From Rhizobium sp. FY34 (GTDB lineage Bacteria; Pseudomonadota; Alphaproteobacteria; Rhizobiales; Rhizobiaceae), in contig NZ_STFZ01000018.1 in assembly GCF_005222845.1 (NCBI RefSeq), forward strand, positions 1 to 64,000: 64,000 nt of DNA. Reading direction: 5' to 3'. Below the pieces are notes generated by a model. The model did no database searches, was not told where the DNA came from, and saw only the letters and a list, made by a program, of their open reading frames with translations. This document shows, piece after piece, positions 34,243 to 42,806 of this stretch (positions are counted from its first letter, which is position 1; every line of letters starts with the position of its first letter). A program made the translations under genes and the position numbers.

Positions 34243-35775
34243 ATGAACGAGTTCGTATCCCCCGTCATCGTGCTGAACGCGCTGGATGATGTGGCCGTCG
34301 CCCGTCGCTCCATCCCGGCCGGTGGCCCGACCGGCTATAGGGATCTGCTGGCGCGCGACCTGATCGGCCGTGGCCACAAGGTGGCGATCAAGCCGATTGC
34401 TGCCGGCCATGAGGTGCGCAAATACGGCCAGATCATCGGGCTTGCCACGCAGGATATTGCGCCCGGCGCCCATGTGCATCTGCACAATCTTTCCATGCTG
34501 CCGTCTGAGCACGAGCACCAGTTCTGCGTCGATATCGAAGAGACCGGCATGGTGCCTCTTGCCGAGCGCCGCACCTTCATGGGCTATGACCGTGGCCTTG
34601 GCGGTGCGGGCACGCGCAATTTCATCGGCATCATTTCCTCGGTCAACTGTTCGGCGACCGTCTCGCGCTACATTGCCGACTATTTCAACCGCTTAGGTGG
34701 GCTGGATGGTTTTGACCATATCGATGGCGTTGTGGCGCTGACCCACAGCACTGGCTGCGCGCTCAACAACAAGTCGGAGGGCTATCGCCTGCTCATCCGC
34801 ACCATCCAGGGCTATGCGCGGCATCCGAATTTCGGCGGCATCCTGATGATCGGGCTTGGCTGCGAGACGAACCAGATCGGCCCCATTCTCGAGCATTACA
34901 AGATGGAGGAGGGCGACCGGCTGCGCACGATGACGATCCAGCAGCATGGCGGTACGAAGAAGACGATCGATGCGGCGATTGCCATCATCAAGGACATGCT
35001 GCCGGTGGTGGATGCGGCTCGGCGCACGCCGCAGCCTCTGTCGAAGCTGAAGCTGGCGCTCGAATGCGGCGGTTCCGATGGCTATTCGGGCATTTCCGCC
35101 AATCCGGCGCTGGGCCATGCTTCCGATCTCATCGTGCGCCATGGTGGTACGACGGTTCTTGCCGAAACGCCGGAAATCTATGGCGCCGAACACCTGCTGA
35201 CCCGCCGGGCGGTGACCCCTGCGGTGGCGCAGAAGCTGCTCGACCGCATCGACTGGTGGCGTGACTATACGGCGCGCAATGGCGATGAACTGAACAACAA
35301 TCCCTCGCATGGCAATAAGCAGGGAGGGCTGACGACCATCCTTGAAAAATCGCTCGGCGCGGTTGCCAAGGGCGGTTCCATGCCGCTGAAGGCGGTCTAT
35401 GAATTTGCCGAAACCGTCACCGAGCCGGGTTTTGTGTTCATGGATACGCCCGGTTACGATCCGGTCGCCGTCACCGGTCAGGTGGCCGGCGGCTGCAATG
35501 TCATCTGTTTTACGACCGGGCGCGGTTCGGTATCGGGTTTCAAGCCTTCGCCCTGTATCAAGATCGCCACCAATACCGACATGTACGAGCACATGAGGGA
35601 GGACATGGATCTCAACTGTGGCGGCATCGTTACCGGCGATGAGACCATAGAACAGTCCGGCGAGCGGATCTTCGAGCATATTCTGGCGGTTGCCTCCGGC
35701 CAGAAGACGCTTAGCGAAATCTACGACTATGGCGACAATGAATTCGTGCCCTGGCAGGTCGGCGCGGTAACCTGA
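34243..35775 (+). CDS. UxaA/altronate dehydratase-family enzyme
   Basis: The 510-residue protein has the two-part UxaA layout: an N-terminal SAF domain (about 1-95; VIVLNALDDVAVARRSIPAG, KVAIKPIAAGHEVRKYGQII) and a large C-terminal dehydratase domain (GYDRGLGGAGTRNFIGIISS, VALTHSTGCALNNKSEG, GGILMIGLGCETNQIGPILE, KLALECGGSDGYSGISANPA, GFVFMDTPGYDPVAVTGQVA). The conserved Cys residues in TGCALN and LGCETN fit iron binding. D-altronate is the classic substrate, but no uxaB or uxaC is present nearby, so another sugar acid of the adjacent pathway is possible. GGGAGGAG precedes the ATG. Confidence 0.85.
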   Translation: MNEFVSPVIVLNALDDVAVARRSIPAGGPTGYRDLLARDLIGRGHKVAIKPIAAGHEVRKYGQIIGLATQDIAPGAHVHLHNLSMLPSEHEHQFCVDIEETGMVPLAERRTFMGYDRGLGGAGTRNFIGIISSVNCSATVSRYIADYFNRLGGLDGFDHIDGVVALTHSTGCALNNKSEGYRLLIRTIQGYARHPNFGGILMIGLGCETNQIGPILEHYKMEEGDRLRTMTIQQHGGTKKTIDAAIAIIKDMLPVVDAARRTPQPLSKLKLALECGGSDGYSGISANPALGHASDLIVRHGGTTVLAETPEIYGAEHLLTRRAVTPAVAQKLLDRIDWWRDYTARNGDELNNNPSHGNKQGGLTTILEKSLGAVAKGGSMPLKAVYEFAETVTEPGFVFMDTPGYDPVAVTGQVAGGCNVICFTTGRGSVSGFKPSPCIKIATNTDMYEHMREDMDLNCGGIVTGDETIEQSGERIFEHILAVASGQKTLSEIYDYGDNEFVPWQVGAVT

Positions 35776-35875
35776 TCTTTCATCAGAAATATAAGCAAGA
35801 CCTGTTGCACAAGAGGCATCTGCTTCCCATCTCCACGATTGCGCTATTGGCGCGTGTGATCGGGAGGTGATGATT

Positions 35876-36319
35876 GTGGCAAGTGCGGGTTCAAGATCCT
35901 GGACAAAGGCCGATGGCTGGGGCTCTGCTGCCGGTGGGCGCGCAGGCCTTGATGCCGACACGATGCGGCGCATTGCCCGCATGGCAAAGCTTGCCCGGCT
36001 GATGGATACGGCGATCCGCATTCCGGGAACCGGTATTCGTTTCGGTGCCGATTCGGTGCTTGGTCTTCTGCCGGTGGTCGGAGATGCCAGCGGCGCGGTG
36101 ATTGGCCTTGTCATCGTCAACGAGGCGCGACGGCTCGGCCTGCCGCCGGAAAAGCTTGCCCGCATGCTCGGCAATATCGCAACAGATGCGGTGGTCGGCA
36201 GTGTGCCGCTGCTGGGCGACCTTTTCGACGTCTATTTCAAATCGCACCGCCGCAATGCCCAGATCATTTTCGACCATTTTGGCGTGAGCGCCGAAGAGGT
36301 GATGCGCAGCGGCCGCTGA
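35876..36319 (+). CDS. DUF4112 family protein
   Basis: The roughly 147-residue protein matches the DUF4112 pattern: MAKLARLMDTAIRIPGTGIR, FGADSVLGLLPVVGDASGAV, IGLVIVNEARRLGLPPEKLA and DAVVGSVPLLGDLFDVYFKS. Glycine- and leucine-rich segments suggest membrane association, but there is no clear signal peptide. The GTG at 35876 was chosen because GGGAGG at 35862-35867 is eight bases away; the GTG/ATG pair at 35867-35872 lies too close to that site. The function of the family is unknown. It converges on exoZ, with 3 bases between them. Confidence 0.8.
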   Translation: MASAGSRSWTKADGWGSAAGGRAGLDADTMRRIARMAKLARLMDTAIRIPGTGIRFGADSVLGLLPVVGDASGAVIGLVIVNEARRLGLPPEKLARMLGNIATDAVVGSVPLLGDLFDVYFKSHRRNAQIIFDHFGVSAEEVMRSGR

Positions 36320-36322
36320 GGT

Positions 36323-37333
36323 TTATTCTGCCGCCTGCCAGTGCGGCAGGCGAAAGACCAGGCGACGGTGCTTGATCAGATGGTGCAGTGGTCGCTCCAC
36401 GGCTTCATAGCAGGCAATACCGAGCAGTGTGCCCAGAAACGCGCCGCCCCAGACGATGAGCCAGACGGGGATACCCAGCGCAAAGCCGAATTTCACCACA
36501 ACCGCAATCGCCAATGTGTGCCAGAGATAGATCGAGTAGGAGGCATCGCCGAGATAGGCAAGGCCCGGAAGATTGGGCAGCAGATCGGCCTTTTCCAGCG
36601 CCAGAACGCCGATGACGAGGCATGCTGCGAGCGGCCCGCAGAGCCAGCTGTCAAACTCCATGCGCAGCAGGTAGATGCCGGTAAATGACAGGACGGAAAG
36701 GATGATCAGCATCAGGCCGGTATCGGCATTCGGGATGCGGCCCGAAATCCAGAGCCGTCCGATGACGGCACCGGCCAGAAATTCCAGAATGATCGGTTTC
36801 GTATAGAATTGCAGAAGCGGCGTGGACGGATCCCAAAGCAGGCCAACCAGCGCGAATGAGCCGAAGATGGCGGCAAGCACTAAGAGCCGCAGGCTGGGCG
36901 CAAGTGCCAGTGTCAGCGCAAAGGCGGCATAGAAGAACATCTCATAATTCAGCGTCCAGCCCTGCACCAGCACCGGCCATAGTGCGCCGCCATTCGGTGA
37001 GGGCAGGGGGATGAAGAGGTAGGAGCCGATAAGATGCGGCCCATCGAGGATCAGGTTGGGGAAGAGGCCGGCCATGGCGCCGAGCACCATGATCGAGGTG
37101 ACGATCCAGTAGCTTGGCGCGATGCGCAGCAGGCGATCCTTCAGAAATGCCAGCGGCGTCTGATGGCGGTTGTCGGCAATGACGATCATGATGAAACCGC
37201 TGACGACAAAGAACACATCCACGCCGGCCGCACCAATGGCGAAATGCTCGCCGCTGCGTTCTGCAGCATGAAACAGCACAACGGCAAGGGCTGCCATGGC
37301 GCGCAGATATTGAATGCCGTAAAGCGTTTTCAT
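36323..37333 (-). CDS. exoZ: Exopolysaccharide O-acetyltransferase
   Basis: The roughly 336-residue integral membrane acyltransferase (Acyltransferase_3 family) has about ten membrane helices. The conserved start LRAMAALAVVLFHAAERSG carries the active-site His, followed by GVDVFFVVSGFIM, DRLLRIAPSYWIVT and the C-terminal YLGDASYSIYLWHTLAIAVV. In S. meliloti ExoZ acetylates a glucose of the succinoglycan repeat. The ATG at 37333 was preferred because GAGGGAG lies six bases upstream; the ATG at 37339 overlaps that region. Its position downstream of exoQ matches the known exoYFQZ order. Confidence 0.85.
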   Translation of the reverse strand: MKTLYGIQYLRAMAALAVVLFHAAERSGEHFAIGAAGVDVFFVVSGFIMIVIADNRHQTPLAFLKDRLLRIAPSYWIVTSIMVLGAMAGLFPNLILDGPHLIGSYLFIPLPSPNGGALWPVLVQGWTLNYEMFFYAAFALTLALAPSLRLLVLAAIFGSFALVGLLWDPSTPLLQFYTKPIILEFLAGAVIGRLWISGRIPNADTGLMLIILSVLSFTGIYLLRMEFDSWLCGPLAACLVIGVLALEKADLLPNLPGLAYLGDASYSIYLWHTLAIAVVVKFGFALGIPVWLIVWGGAFLGTLLGIACYEAVERPLHHLIKHRRLVFRLPHWQAAE

Positions 37334-37357
37334 GCGCATCTCCCTCGTGCCTATGCC

Positions 37358-38635
37358 TTAGATGGCATGCGGCCTCATGGAATGGATCGGCTGGCCAAGG
37401 CCAGGCATGGCGGCATAGGCCGGGCTTTTCAGCGTCAGCTTGCCCACTGAAAAATACAGAAGAAACGAACCGACATGATAGGGGTGCATGATGTCGATCT
37501 CGACGAAGGAGCGGATCAGCAGCAGCGCCAGAACGCTGAACAGCACGGTGGATTCCGGGCTGCGCCGCTCATGCAGCACGCGCTTCAGATGGCCGATAAA
37601 GCCGGTGAGCAGCACGAGGCAAAGAAGCACCGTGCCAATGACACCGGTTTCCACCATGGTTTCGATATAGGTATTGTGGAAATGGAAGCCGCTGCGCGAG
37701 CCGATGTAGAATTCCTCCCAGAGCCGTTCGGCTTCCGGAAAGCCCTGCACCCAATAGCCCTGATAGCCGGAACCGATGATCGGGGACTGGCGCGCCGCCT
37801 CTATGCCCTGCTGCCAGAGATAGGTGCGGCCGGTGAGCGTGGAATCCTTGCCGAAAATGCCGAGCACGGCATCCATGGCGCCGAGCCCCAGGGCGGCATT
37901 GGCGCCCACCACAAGCACCACGAGGCCACCGGCAAACAACAGCTTTCGCGCCGTCGGCGCCAGCCTGCCCAATACCTGCAGCCCGGCCAGCACACCAAGG
38001 ATGAGCACGGTGGTCAGAACCGATGTGGCCGATTGCGAGGCGAGCAGGCTATAGGCAGATAGAAGTGCGGTTCCAGCGCCTGCAAGCAGCCAGAGACCCC
38101 CGAGCCGCAGCACCATGATGCCGGCATAGGCAAAGAGCAGCCCGAGCGAGGCGTAAAAGCCCAGCTGGTTCTTCGAGGCGAAGGCGCCGACAAAGCTGTA
38201 GCTGCCGTCCAGCGGATCGAAATGGTAGACGCCGAACAGAAGCGAATAGAGAATTACCACGGCGCAGCCGCAGATCGCCCCGCGTGTCAGCGTCGCGATG
38301 CTCAGTGTTCGCATGGCAATCAGCGCGCAGATGATATGTGTGAGGTACTGGATGGCGGTGCGAAGTGAAATGCCGGGCGCCGGCGACCAGAAGACGGAGA
38401 GAAAACAGAAGGCCGCAAAGCCGAAGATCCATAGGAAGCGGACGTAATTGCCCAGAACCCGGCGGTAATCCAGCAGTACCAGCGGCAACCACACACCGTA
38501 ATAGGCAAGGATCGAGATCTGGCCAAACCGGCTGGAATAGGCAAAGACGAAAAGCGACAGCGCAACGGCCATCGTTCCGTAAAAGGCGTTTTGATCCGGA
38601 TCGATGAGGCTGGCCTTGGCAATCCTCATCGGCAT
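37358..38635 (-). CDS. exoQ: Exopolysaccharide polymerase, Wzy/O-antigen ligase family
   Basis: The roughly 425-residue polytopic membrane protein has 10-12 hydrophobic segments and the large periplasmic loop typical of Wzy_C polymerases (GKDSTLTGRTYLWQQGIEAA, SPIIGSGYQGYWVQG, FHFHNTYIETMVETGVIGTV). In S. meliloti ExoQ is required to polymerise the succinoglycan octasaccharide into high-molecular-weight chains. The ATG at 38635 shares a base with the exoF stop (TGATG), indicating coupling; a GTG at 38638 is the alternative. It lies between exoF and exoZ. Confidence 0.87.
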   Translation of the reverse strand: MPMRIAKASLIDPDQNAFYGTMAVALSLFVFAYSSRFGQISILAYYGVWLPLVLLDYRRVLGNYVRFLWIFGFAAFCFLSVFWSPAPGISLRTAIQYLTHIICALIAMRTLSIATLTRGAICGCAVVILYSLLFGVYHFDPLDGSYSFVGAFASKNQLGFYASLGLLFAYAGIMVLRLGGLWLLAGAGTALLSAYSLLASQSATSVLTTVLILGVLAGLQVLGRLAPTARKLLFAGGLVVLVVGANAALGLGAMDAVLGIFGKDSTLTGRTYLWQQGIEAARQSPIIGSGYQGYWVQGFPEAERLWEEFYIGSRSGFHFHNTYIETMVETGVIGTVLLCLVLLTGFIGHLKRVLHERRSPESTVLFSVLALLLIRSFVEIDIMHPYHVGSFLLYFSVGKLTLKSPAYAAMPGLGQPIHSMRPHAI

Positions 38636-39900
38636 CACTGCATCAGCAGTTCGGACGTGACCTTGATCACGTCGCCGGGCAGAAGGCGGCTCGTCTCGCT
38701 GGCGGCAATTTCCTTCGGTCCCTCACCGTCATCGCGCACGATGGAATAGCGGATGGTGGCGGAGCCGCCGCTTGGATCAAATTTCAGGGCTTCGGCTGAT
38801 TGAGCCAGCGCCTCTGCCATCAGCTGGCGGTTTGTACCGATTTGCAGGTTGAGCTTTTCGAGTTCGGCTTCTGTATCCTGCATGTCCTTGGCGCGCTGCG
38901 CCTGCCAGTCATTGCGCAGGTTGATCTCGTCCTGATCCGCCTGGCTGATCTGCTGCTTGGCACGCAGGATATTGGTGTCGATATCGAGAAGGTTTGATTG
39001 AACTTCGGCGGTACGCTCCTCGCTCGACAAAAGCCGTGAACTGAGCGCCAGGCCCTGCTCGCTCAACCGGCTGATTTTGTCGCGATCCTCCTGGGCTATG
39101 TCCAGCTGGCGGTTCTGCGTCTCGGCCTTGCGGGTGAGGGACTGCACCTCGCTATCCAGCAGAGCCTTCAGATTGCCGAGCGCTTTCAGCTGCAATTCGT
39201 AGCGATCGCGGCGCTGTTTCATCAGCGCCGTCTCGCTGCCGATGAGGGCCGACGCGTTCCCGACTTTTTCCAGCTCCTTCGGCATGGTGATCTCGGCTGC
39301 ACCGGTCATCTCGGCGGTCAATCGCGCATGGCGGGCAATCAGCCGGGCCCGCTGGCTGTCATAGACGACCATTTCCCCGCGCGCATTGATGAAATCGCGG
39401 GCAAAGCGCTGGCCCGAATCCGAACGACGCAGACCGCCGGCAAGGCTCACAGCCTTCAGCACGGTCAGATTGGGCGAGAAGGGATATTCGCCGGGCGTGT
39501 GAACATCACCGGCCAGAAACACGGGGCGGAACTCTGCCACTTCCACAGAGGCCGATGGCAGGTTGCGCAGCGCAAAGGTTGCCTGCAGCCGGGCGCCGAT
39601 GGCAGCGGCTACCTCGGCGGGCGTCTTGCCGGCGGCATCGAGATCGCCAATGAAGGGCAGCGACAGGGCACCGGATGGTCCGATACTGTAGTCACCGCTC
39701 AGGGCATCCCAGTTCTTCACCGCTTCTTCTGCCGGCTGCCATTCGGCCACCCGGATGCGCAGCTTGTCCATCACGCCCAGTCGGTATACATCGTCTGCTT
39801 CTGCCGCAAAGGGCGCCAGAAGCAGACCGAGAGAAAGGGTTGCACCAAGGAAACGGTGCCATGGACCGATGATCTTTGTCGGCTTTGGCTGAGAGGGCAT
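38635..39900 (-). CDS. exoF: Polysaccharide export protein of the Wza/KpsD (OPX) type
   Basis: The 421-residue product equals the length I recall for S. meliloti ExoF. It has a signal peptide (hydrophobic LGATLSLGLLLAPFAAEA, cleavage near residue 36), a Poly_export domain (DKLRIRVAEWQPAEEAV, YSIGPSGALSLPFIGDLDAA, GKTPAEVAAAIGARL), a SLBB-like segment (VFLAGDVHTPGEYPFSPNLT) and a long alpha-helical coiled coil (about 230-380). It is expected at the envelope in export, and in S. meliloti is also needed with ExoY for the first sugar transfer. The ATG at 39900 was chosen for its signal peptide and AAGGA upstream. Confidence 0.88.
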   Translation of the reverse strand: MPSQPKPTKIIGPWHRFLGATLSLGLLLAPFAAEADDVYRLGVMDKLRIRVAEWQPAEEAVKNWDALSGDYSIGPSGALSLPFIGDLDAAGKTPAEVAAAIGARLQATFALRNLPSASVEVAEFRPVFLAGDVHTPGEYPFSPNLTVLKAVSLAGGLRRSDSGQRFARDFINARGEMVVYDSQRARLIARHARLTAEMTGAAEITMPKELEKVGNASALIGSETALMKQRRDRYELQLKALGNLKALLDSEVQSLTRKAETQNRQLDIAQEDRDKISRLSEQGLALSSRLLSSEERTAEVQSNLLDIDTNILRAKQQISQADQDEINLRNDWQAQRAKDMQDTEAELEKLNLQIGTNRQLMAEALAQSAEALKFDPSGGSATIRYSIVRDDGEGPKEIAASETSRLLPGDVIKVTSELLMQ

Positions 39901-40031
39901 GGGCAATGTCCTTTGCCGAGGCGCAAAGGACCTGCCGGATGTCAATCCGGCTCCTCTGCAGGCCTCTGTTTGAAAGCAAGCGTTGGGGAGCGTCTTCTGC
40001 GGCCACCTTAGAGGGTGGGCCGCTGACGACC

Positions 40032-40712
40032 TCAATAACTGCCGCGCGACATGCACACGGCTGGGATGGTCTTCACGATGATGCTCATGTCTTGGAGCAG
40101 GGACCAGTTCTGGACATAATGCGTGTCAAACGCGATGCGGCTTTCATAGGACACGTCATTGCGCCCGCTGATCTGCCACAGGCCTGTGAGGCCCGGACGG
40201 GTTCTGAGATAGTAGACGGCAAACGTGTCATAGATCGTCAACTCCTCGTCCACCACGGGACGCGGGCCGACAATGCTCATTTCACCGCGCAGCACGTTGA
40301 AAAGCTGGGGCAGTTCATCGAGGCTGAGCTTGCGCAGCACGGCGCCGACTGTCGTCACGCGCGGATCGTTCTTCAGCTTGCGCGTTGCTTGCCATTCGGC
40401 CTTGGCTTCGGGGTTGTTGTGCAGGTAGCGGCGCAGTGCCTCGTCGCCATTTGGCACCATGGTGCGAAACTTCAGGCACTTGAACGAACGGCCATTATGG
40501 CCGACGCGGGTGTGTCCGTAGAAAATCCGGCCGCCATCGGTGAATTTGACAAGGGCAGCGATCATCAGGAAAAGCGGAAGAAATATCACCAGTGCCGATA
40601 TTGCAGCGAAGATATCGAATGCGCGTTTGGCAAGCCCGCCTGTGGGAAAGGCGAGATGCATCTCGTCAGTCTGGTTAAGCGGCGAAAGTGCCGATCGTGT
40701 CGCGGACTTCAT
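40032..40712 (-). CDS. exoY: Undecaprenyl-phosphate galactose phosphotransferase (priming sugar transferase)
   Basis: The 226-residue protein equals S. meliloti ExoY in length. It has one membrane hairpin near residues 28-55 ([20 protein letters not shown]) and the bacterial sugar transferase core: [54 protein letters not shown] and [19 protein letters not shown]. It transfers galactose-1-phosphate to the lipid carrier, the committed step of succinoglycan synthesis. The ATG at 40712 (MKSATRSA) matches the family start; the frame is open to 40751. It is the first gene of exoYFQZ, divergent from its inhibitor gene exoX across 679 bp. Confidence 0.92.
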   Translation of the reverse strand: MKSATRSALSPLNQTDEMHLAFPTGGLAKRAFDIFAAISALVIFLPLFLMIAALVKFTDGGRIFYGHTRVGHNGRSFKCLKFRTMVPNGDEALRRYLHNNPEAKAEWQATRKLKNDPRVTTVGAVLRKLSLDELPQLFNVLRGEMSIVGPRPVVDEELTIYDTFAVYYLRTRPGLTGLWQISGRNDVSYESRIAFDTHYVQNWSLLQDMSIIVKTIPAVCMSRGSY

Positions 40713-41391
40713 AGAGAAGACTCCATTGCTGTAGCGAGTGGTCGGTGCCATTGCGGCGCATCATTGCCGCTGGATGTGATGATATTTGTGTGTTCTGAAT
40801 TTGTTGCCAGTGGATTTTTGTGTCAGCGGCTTCCCGGCACGCCTAAAAGGAGCAACTTGGAGTTTTTTGCACGCAAAGCGCTTGCTATGCTCCAAGTGCA
40901 AACTGGGCGATGCACAGGCTGTTCCTCTGTAGTTTTGTGAAAATCTCTCACAACTCAACTTTAACATTTGGCATGTTGCAGGTTAAGTGAGCGCTAATCT
41001 ACCCGGAGACATACACCTCGCTGCTACGAAAGCGCCGGAATTGATCGCATTTTAACTATCGAAACGCAATTTTTGTGCAATGCAATGTTTGTGCTGCACT
41101 GCAATCAGGCGTTTTAGCGCGGTGTGAACTGTGTAACAAATGTTGATCGCACGCCCGGTGTTTGCAGGGGTGCAACCCGGGTCAATTGTGTTGCAAATGA
41201 GGCGGGTGGTTTCGGTTCTGCGCACGATGCGTTTACCGATCAGCATAGTGCATTACCAAATAGTCATGGATACAATGACAGAAACCATGTTATCAAAGAG
41301 GCTGGAGAAGGATGATCTCGATCTTGCTCTCTGTTGAGTTCAGGCTTTGTCGGGTCGATACTTCGTCGCACATGCGTTCGGGAGGAACCTA
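40713..41391. promoter_or_regulatory. Long exoY-exoX divergent control region
   Basis: These 679 bases hold no convincing gene; short frames on both strands have no ribosome site or family resemblance. The region is clearly AT-richer than its flanks. Features seen are an inverted repeat ACTTGGAG (40855-40862) / CTCCAAGT (40890-40897), an AT-rich block about 40930-40985 and repeated TTGCA/TGCAA words between about 41070 and 41200. In S. meliloti the equivalent exoY and exoX promoters are controlled by MucR and ExoS-ChvI. Which elements bind regulators here cannot be read off. Confidence 0.55.
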
Positions 41392-41682
41392 ATGTACGGA
41401 CCGCGCGCTCTGGTCAGCATGCTAACGGTGCTGGTCGTCTTTGCTGTTACGACCTATCTGCTCAACGGCTCACTTGCCACGACCCTGTGGCATACGTTGC
41501 TCTGTGCGATCATTCTGCAAATCGGATATTTTGTCGGCGTGCTTTTGCTGGTGCGCAAGGAGGCATCAGAGCGCAATCGTGATCTTGCCGATACCAAATC
41601 CGCAGCCAAAAGCGCCGATAGTCGCCTGGATGACGACATGCATGCCAGTCCGGCCCCCAAGCTCAATATCGGCGACCGTTGA
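41392..41682 (+). CDS. exoX: ExoX-type inhibitor of exopolysaccharide synthesis
   Basis: The 96-residue protein has two membrane helices (about 8-26, VSMLTVLVVFAVTTYLL, and 32-53, TLWHTLLCAIILQIGYFVG) and a polar C-terminal tail, the layout of ExoX (about 98 residues in S. meliloti) and PsiA-type proteins. In S. meliloti ExoX inhibits succinoglycan production post-translationally in proportion to its ratio to ExoY. The ATG at 41392 follows GGAGGAAC. It is divergent from exoY, as expected, and precedes exoU. Confidence 0.85.
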   Translation: MYGPRALVSMLTVLVVFAVTTYLLNGSLATTLWHTLLCAIILQIGYFVGVLLLVRKEASERNRDLADTKSAAKSADSRLDDDMHASPAPKLNIGDR

Positions 41683-41773
41683 ACGCTATTGCTTGCTTAT
41701 CCTGACCTCTTCCATATCCTCGACATCTTCCTAGTTTCTGTTCCGTTTGAACGAACACGCAACGGAGTGCGCC

Positions 41774-42787
41774 ATGAGCGAAACGACGAAAGCGGATGTC
41801 TGCGTCATCATTGCCGCCAAGGATGCAACTGAAACGATCGGCCGGGCCATCACCTCTGCCTTGCAGGAACCGTCTGTGGCGGAGATCGTGGTGGTGGATG
41901 ATGGCTCCTCCGATGGCACGCAAGCGGTGGCTGCCGCGAAAGACGATGGAACGGGGCGCCTTCGCGTGCTGCGCTTTGAGGTGAACCGCGGTCCATCGGC
42001 GGCCCGCAATGCGGCGATCGAGGCCTCCTCTTCGCCGCTGATCAGCATTCTGGATGCCGACGATTTCTTCTTTCCGGGCCGCTTTGCCGCCATGCAGGCG
42101 CAGGGCGACTGGGACCTGATCGCCGACAATATCGGCTTCATCCATCACGATCCGGCTCTTGGCCTTGTTCCGGATCGGTTTCATACGCGTTGCCGCAGCC
42201 TGTCGCTGGTGGATTTCGTCGATGGCAATATCAGCCAGCCTGGCGTGCGGCGCGGCGAGATCGGCTTTCTGAAACCGGTCATGCGCCGGGCTTTCCTCGA
42301 CCGACATGGCCTTCGCTATAACGAGGATCTGCGGCTCGGCGAGGATTACGATCTCTACCTGCGTGCACTCGCCCATGGTGCCCGCTATAAGGTCATTGAT
42401 CATTGCGGCTATGCGGCAGTCGTGCGCGCCAATTCGCTCAGCGGGCGCCACCGCACCGAAGATCTTCGGCGTCTCTATGAGGCCGAGCGTGCGGTTCGCC
42501 AGACTTCCGGCCTGCTCACACCCCAGCAGGCGGCGGTCGTGCGTCGTCATGAGCGGCATATCAAGGCGCGCTATGATTTGCGCGTGGCGCTCGACATCAA
42601 GGCGAAAGGCGGTCCCGTGGCTGCAATCCGCCATCTGCTTGCCTATCCACGTGCCGTTCCGGCGGTTCTTGCCGGCGTGCTGCAGGACAAGCTCGATGCG
42701 CGCCGTGGCATCGCCGATACCGGCCCGCCGGTGCCGGCGGGCAAGCTGCGCTATCTTCTGCCCGGCGTGCCGGTGGCACAGAAGTGA
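41774..42787 (+). CDS. exoU: Glycosyltransferase family 2, succinoglycan side-chain glucosyltransferase
   Basis: The roughly 337-residue GT2 enzyme has the N-terminal nucleotide-sugar domain: VCVIIAAKDATETIGRAITS, EIVVVDDGSSDGTQAVAAA, NRGPSAARNAAIEASSSPL and the DXD motif LISILDADDFFFPGRF, then LRLGEDYDLYLRALAHGARY. Similarity of the N-terminus to S. meliloti ExoU, which adds the sixth sugar (a beta-1,6-glucose), and the position after exoX support the name. The ATG at 41774 follows CGGAGTGCGCC; an ATG at 41747 lacks a ribosome site. It converges on exoV. Confidence 0.85.
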   Translation: MSETTKADVCVIIAAKDATETIGRAITSALQEPSVAEIVVVDDGSSDGTQAVAAAKDDGTGRLRVLRFEVNRGPSAARNAAIEASSSPLISILDADDFFFPGRFAAMQAQGDWDLIADNIGFIHHDPALGLVPDRFHTRCRSLSLVDFVDGNISQPGVRRGEIGFLKPVMRRAFLDRHGLRYNEDLRLGEDYDLYLRALAHGARYKVIDHCGYAAVVRANSLSGRHRTEDLRRLYEAERAVRQTSGLLTPQQAAVVRRHERHIKARYDLRVALDIKAKGGPVAAIRHLLAYPRAVPAVLAGVLQDKLDARRGIADTGPPVPAGKLRYLLPGVPVAQK

Positions 42788-42806
42788 TGGGTCCGATCAG
42801 GCGGCG

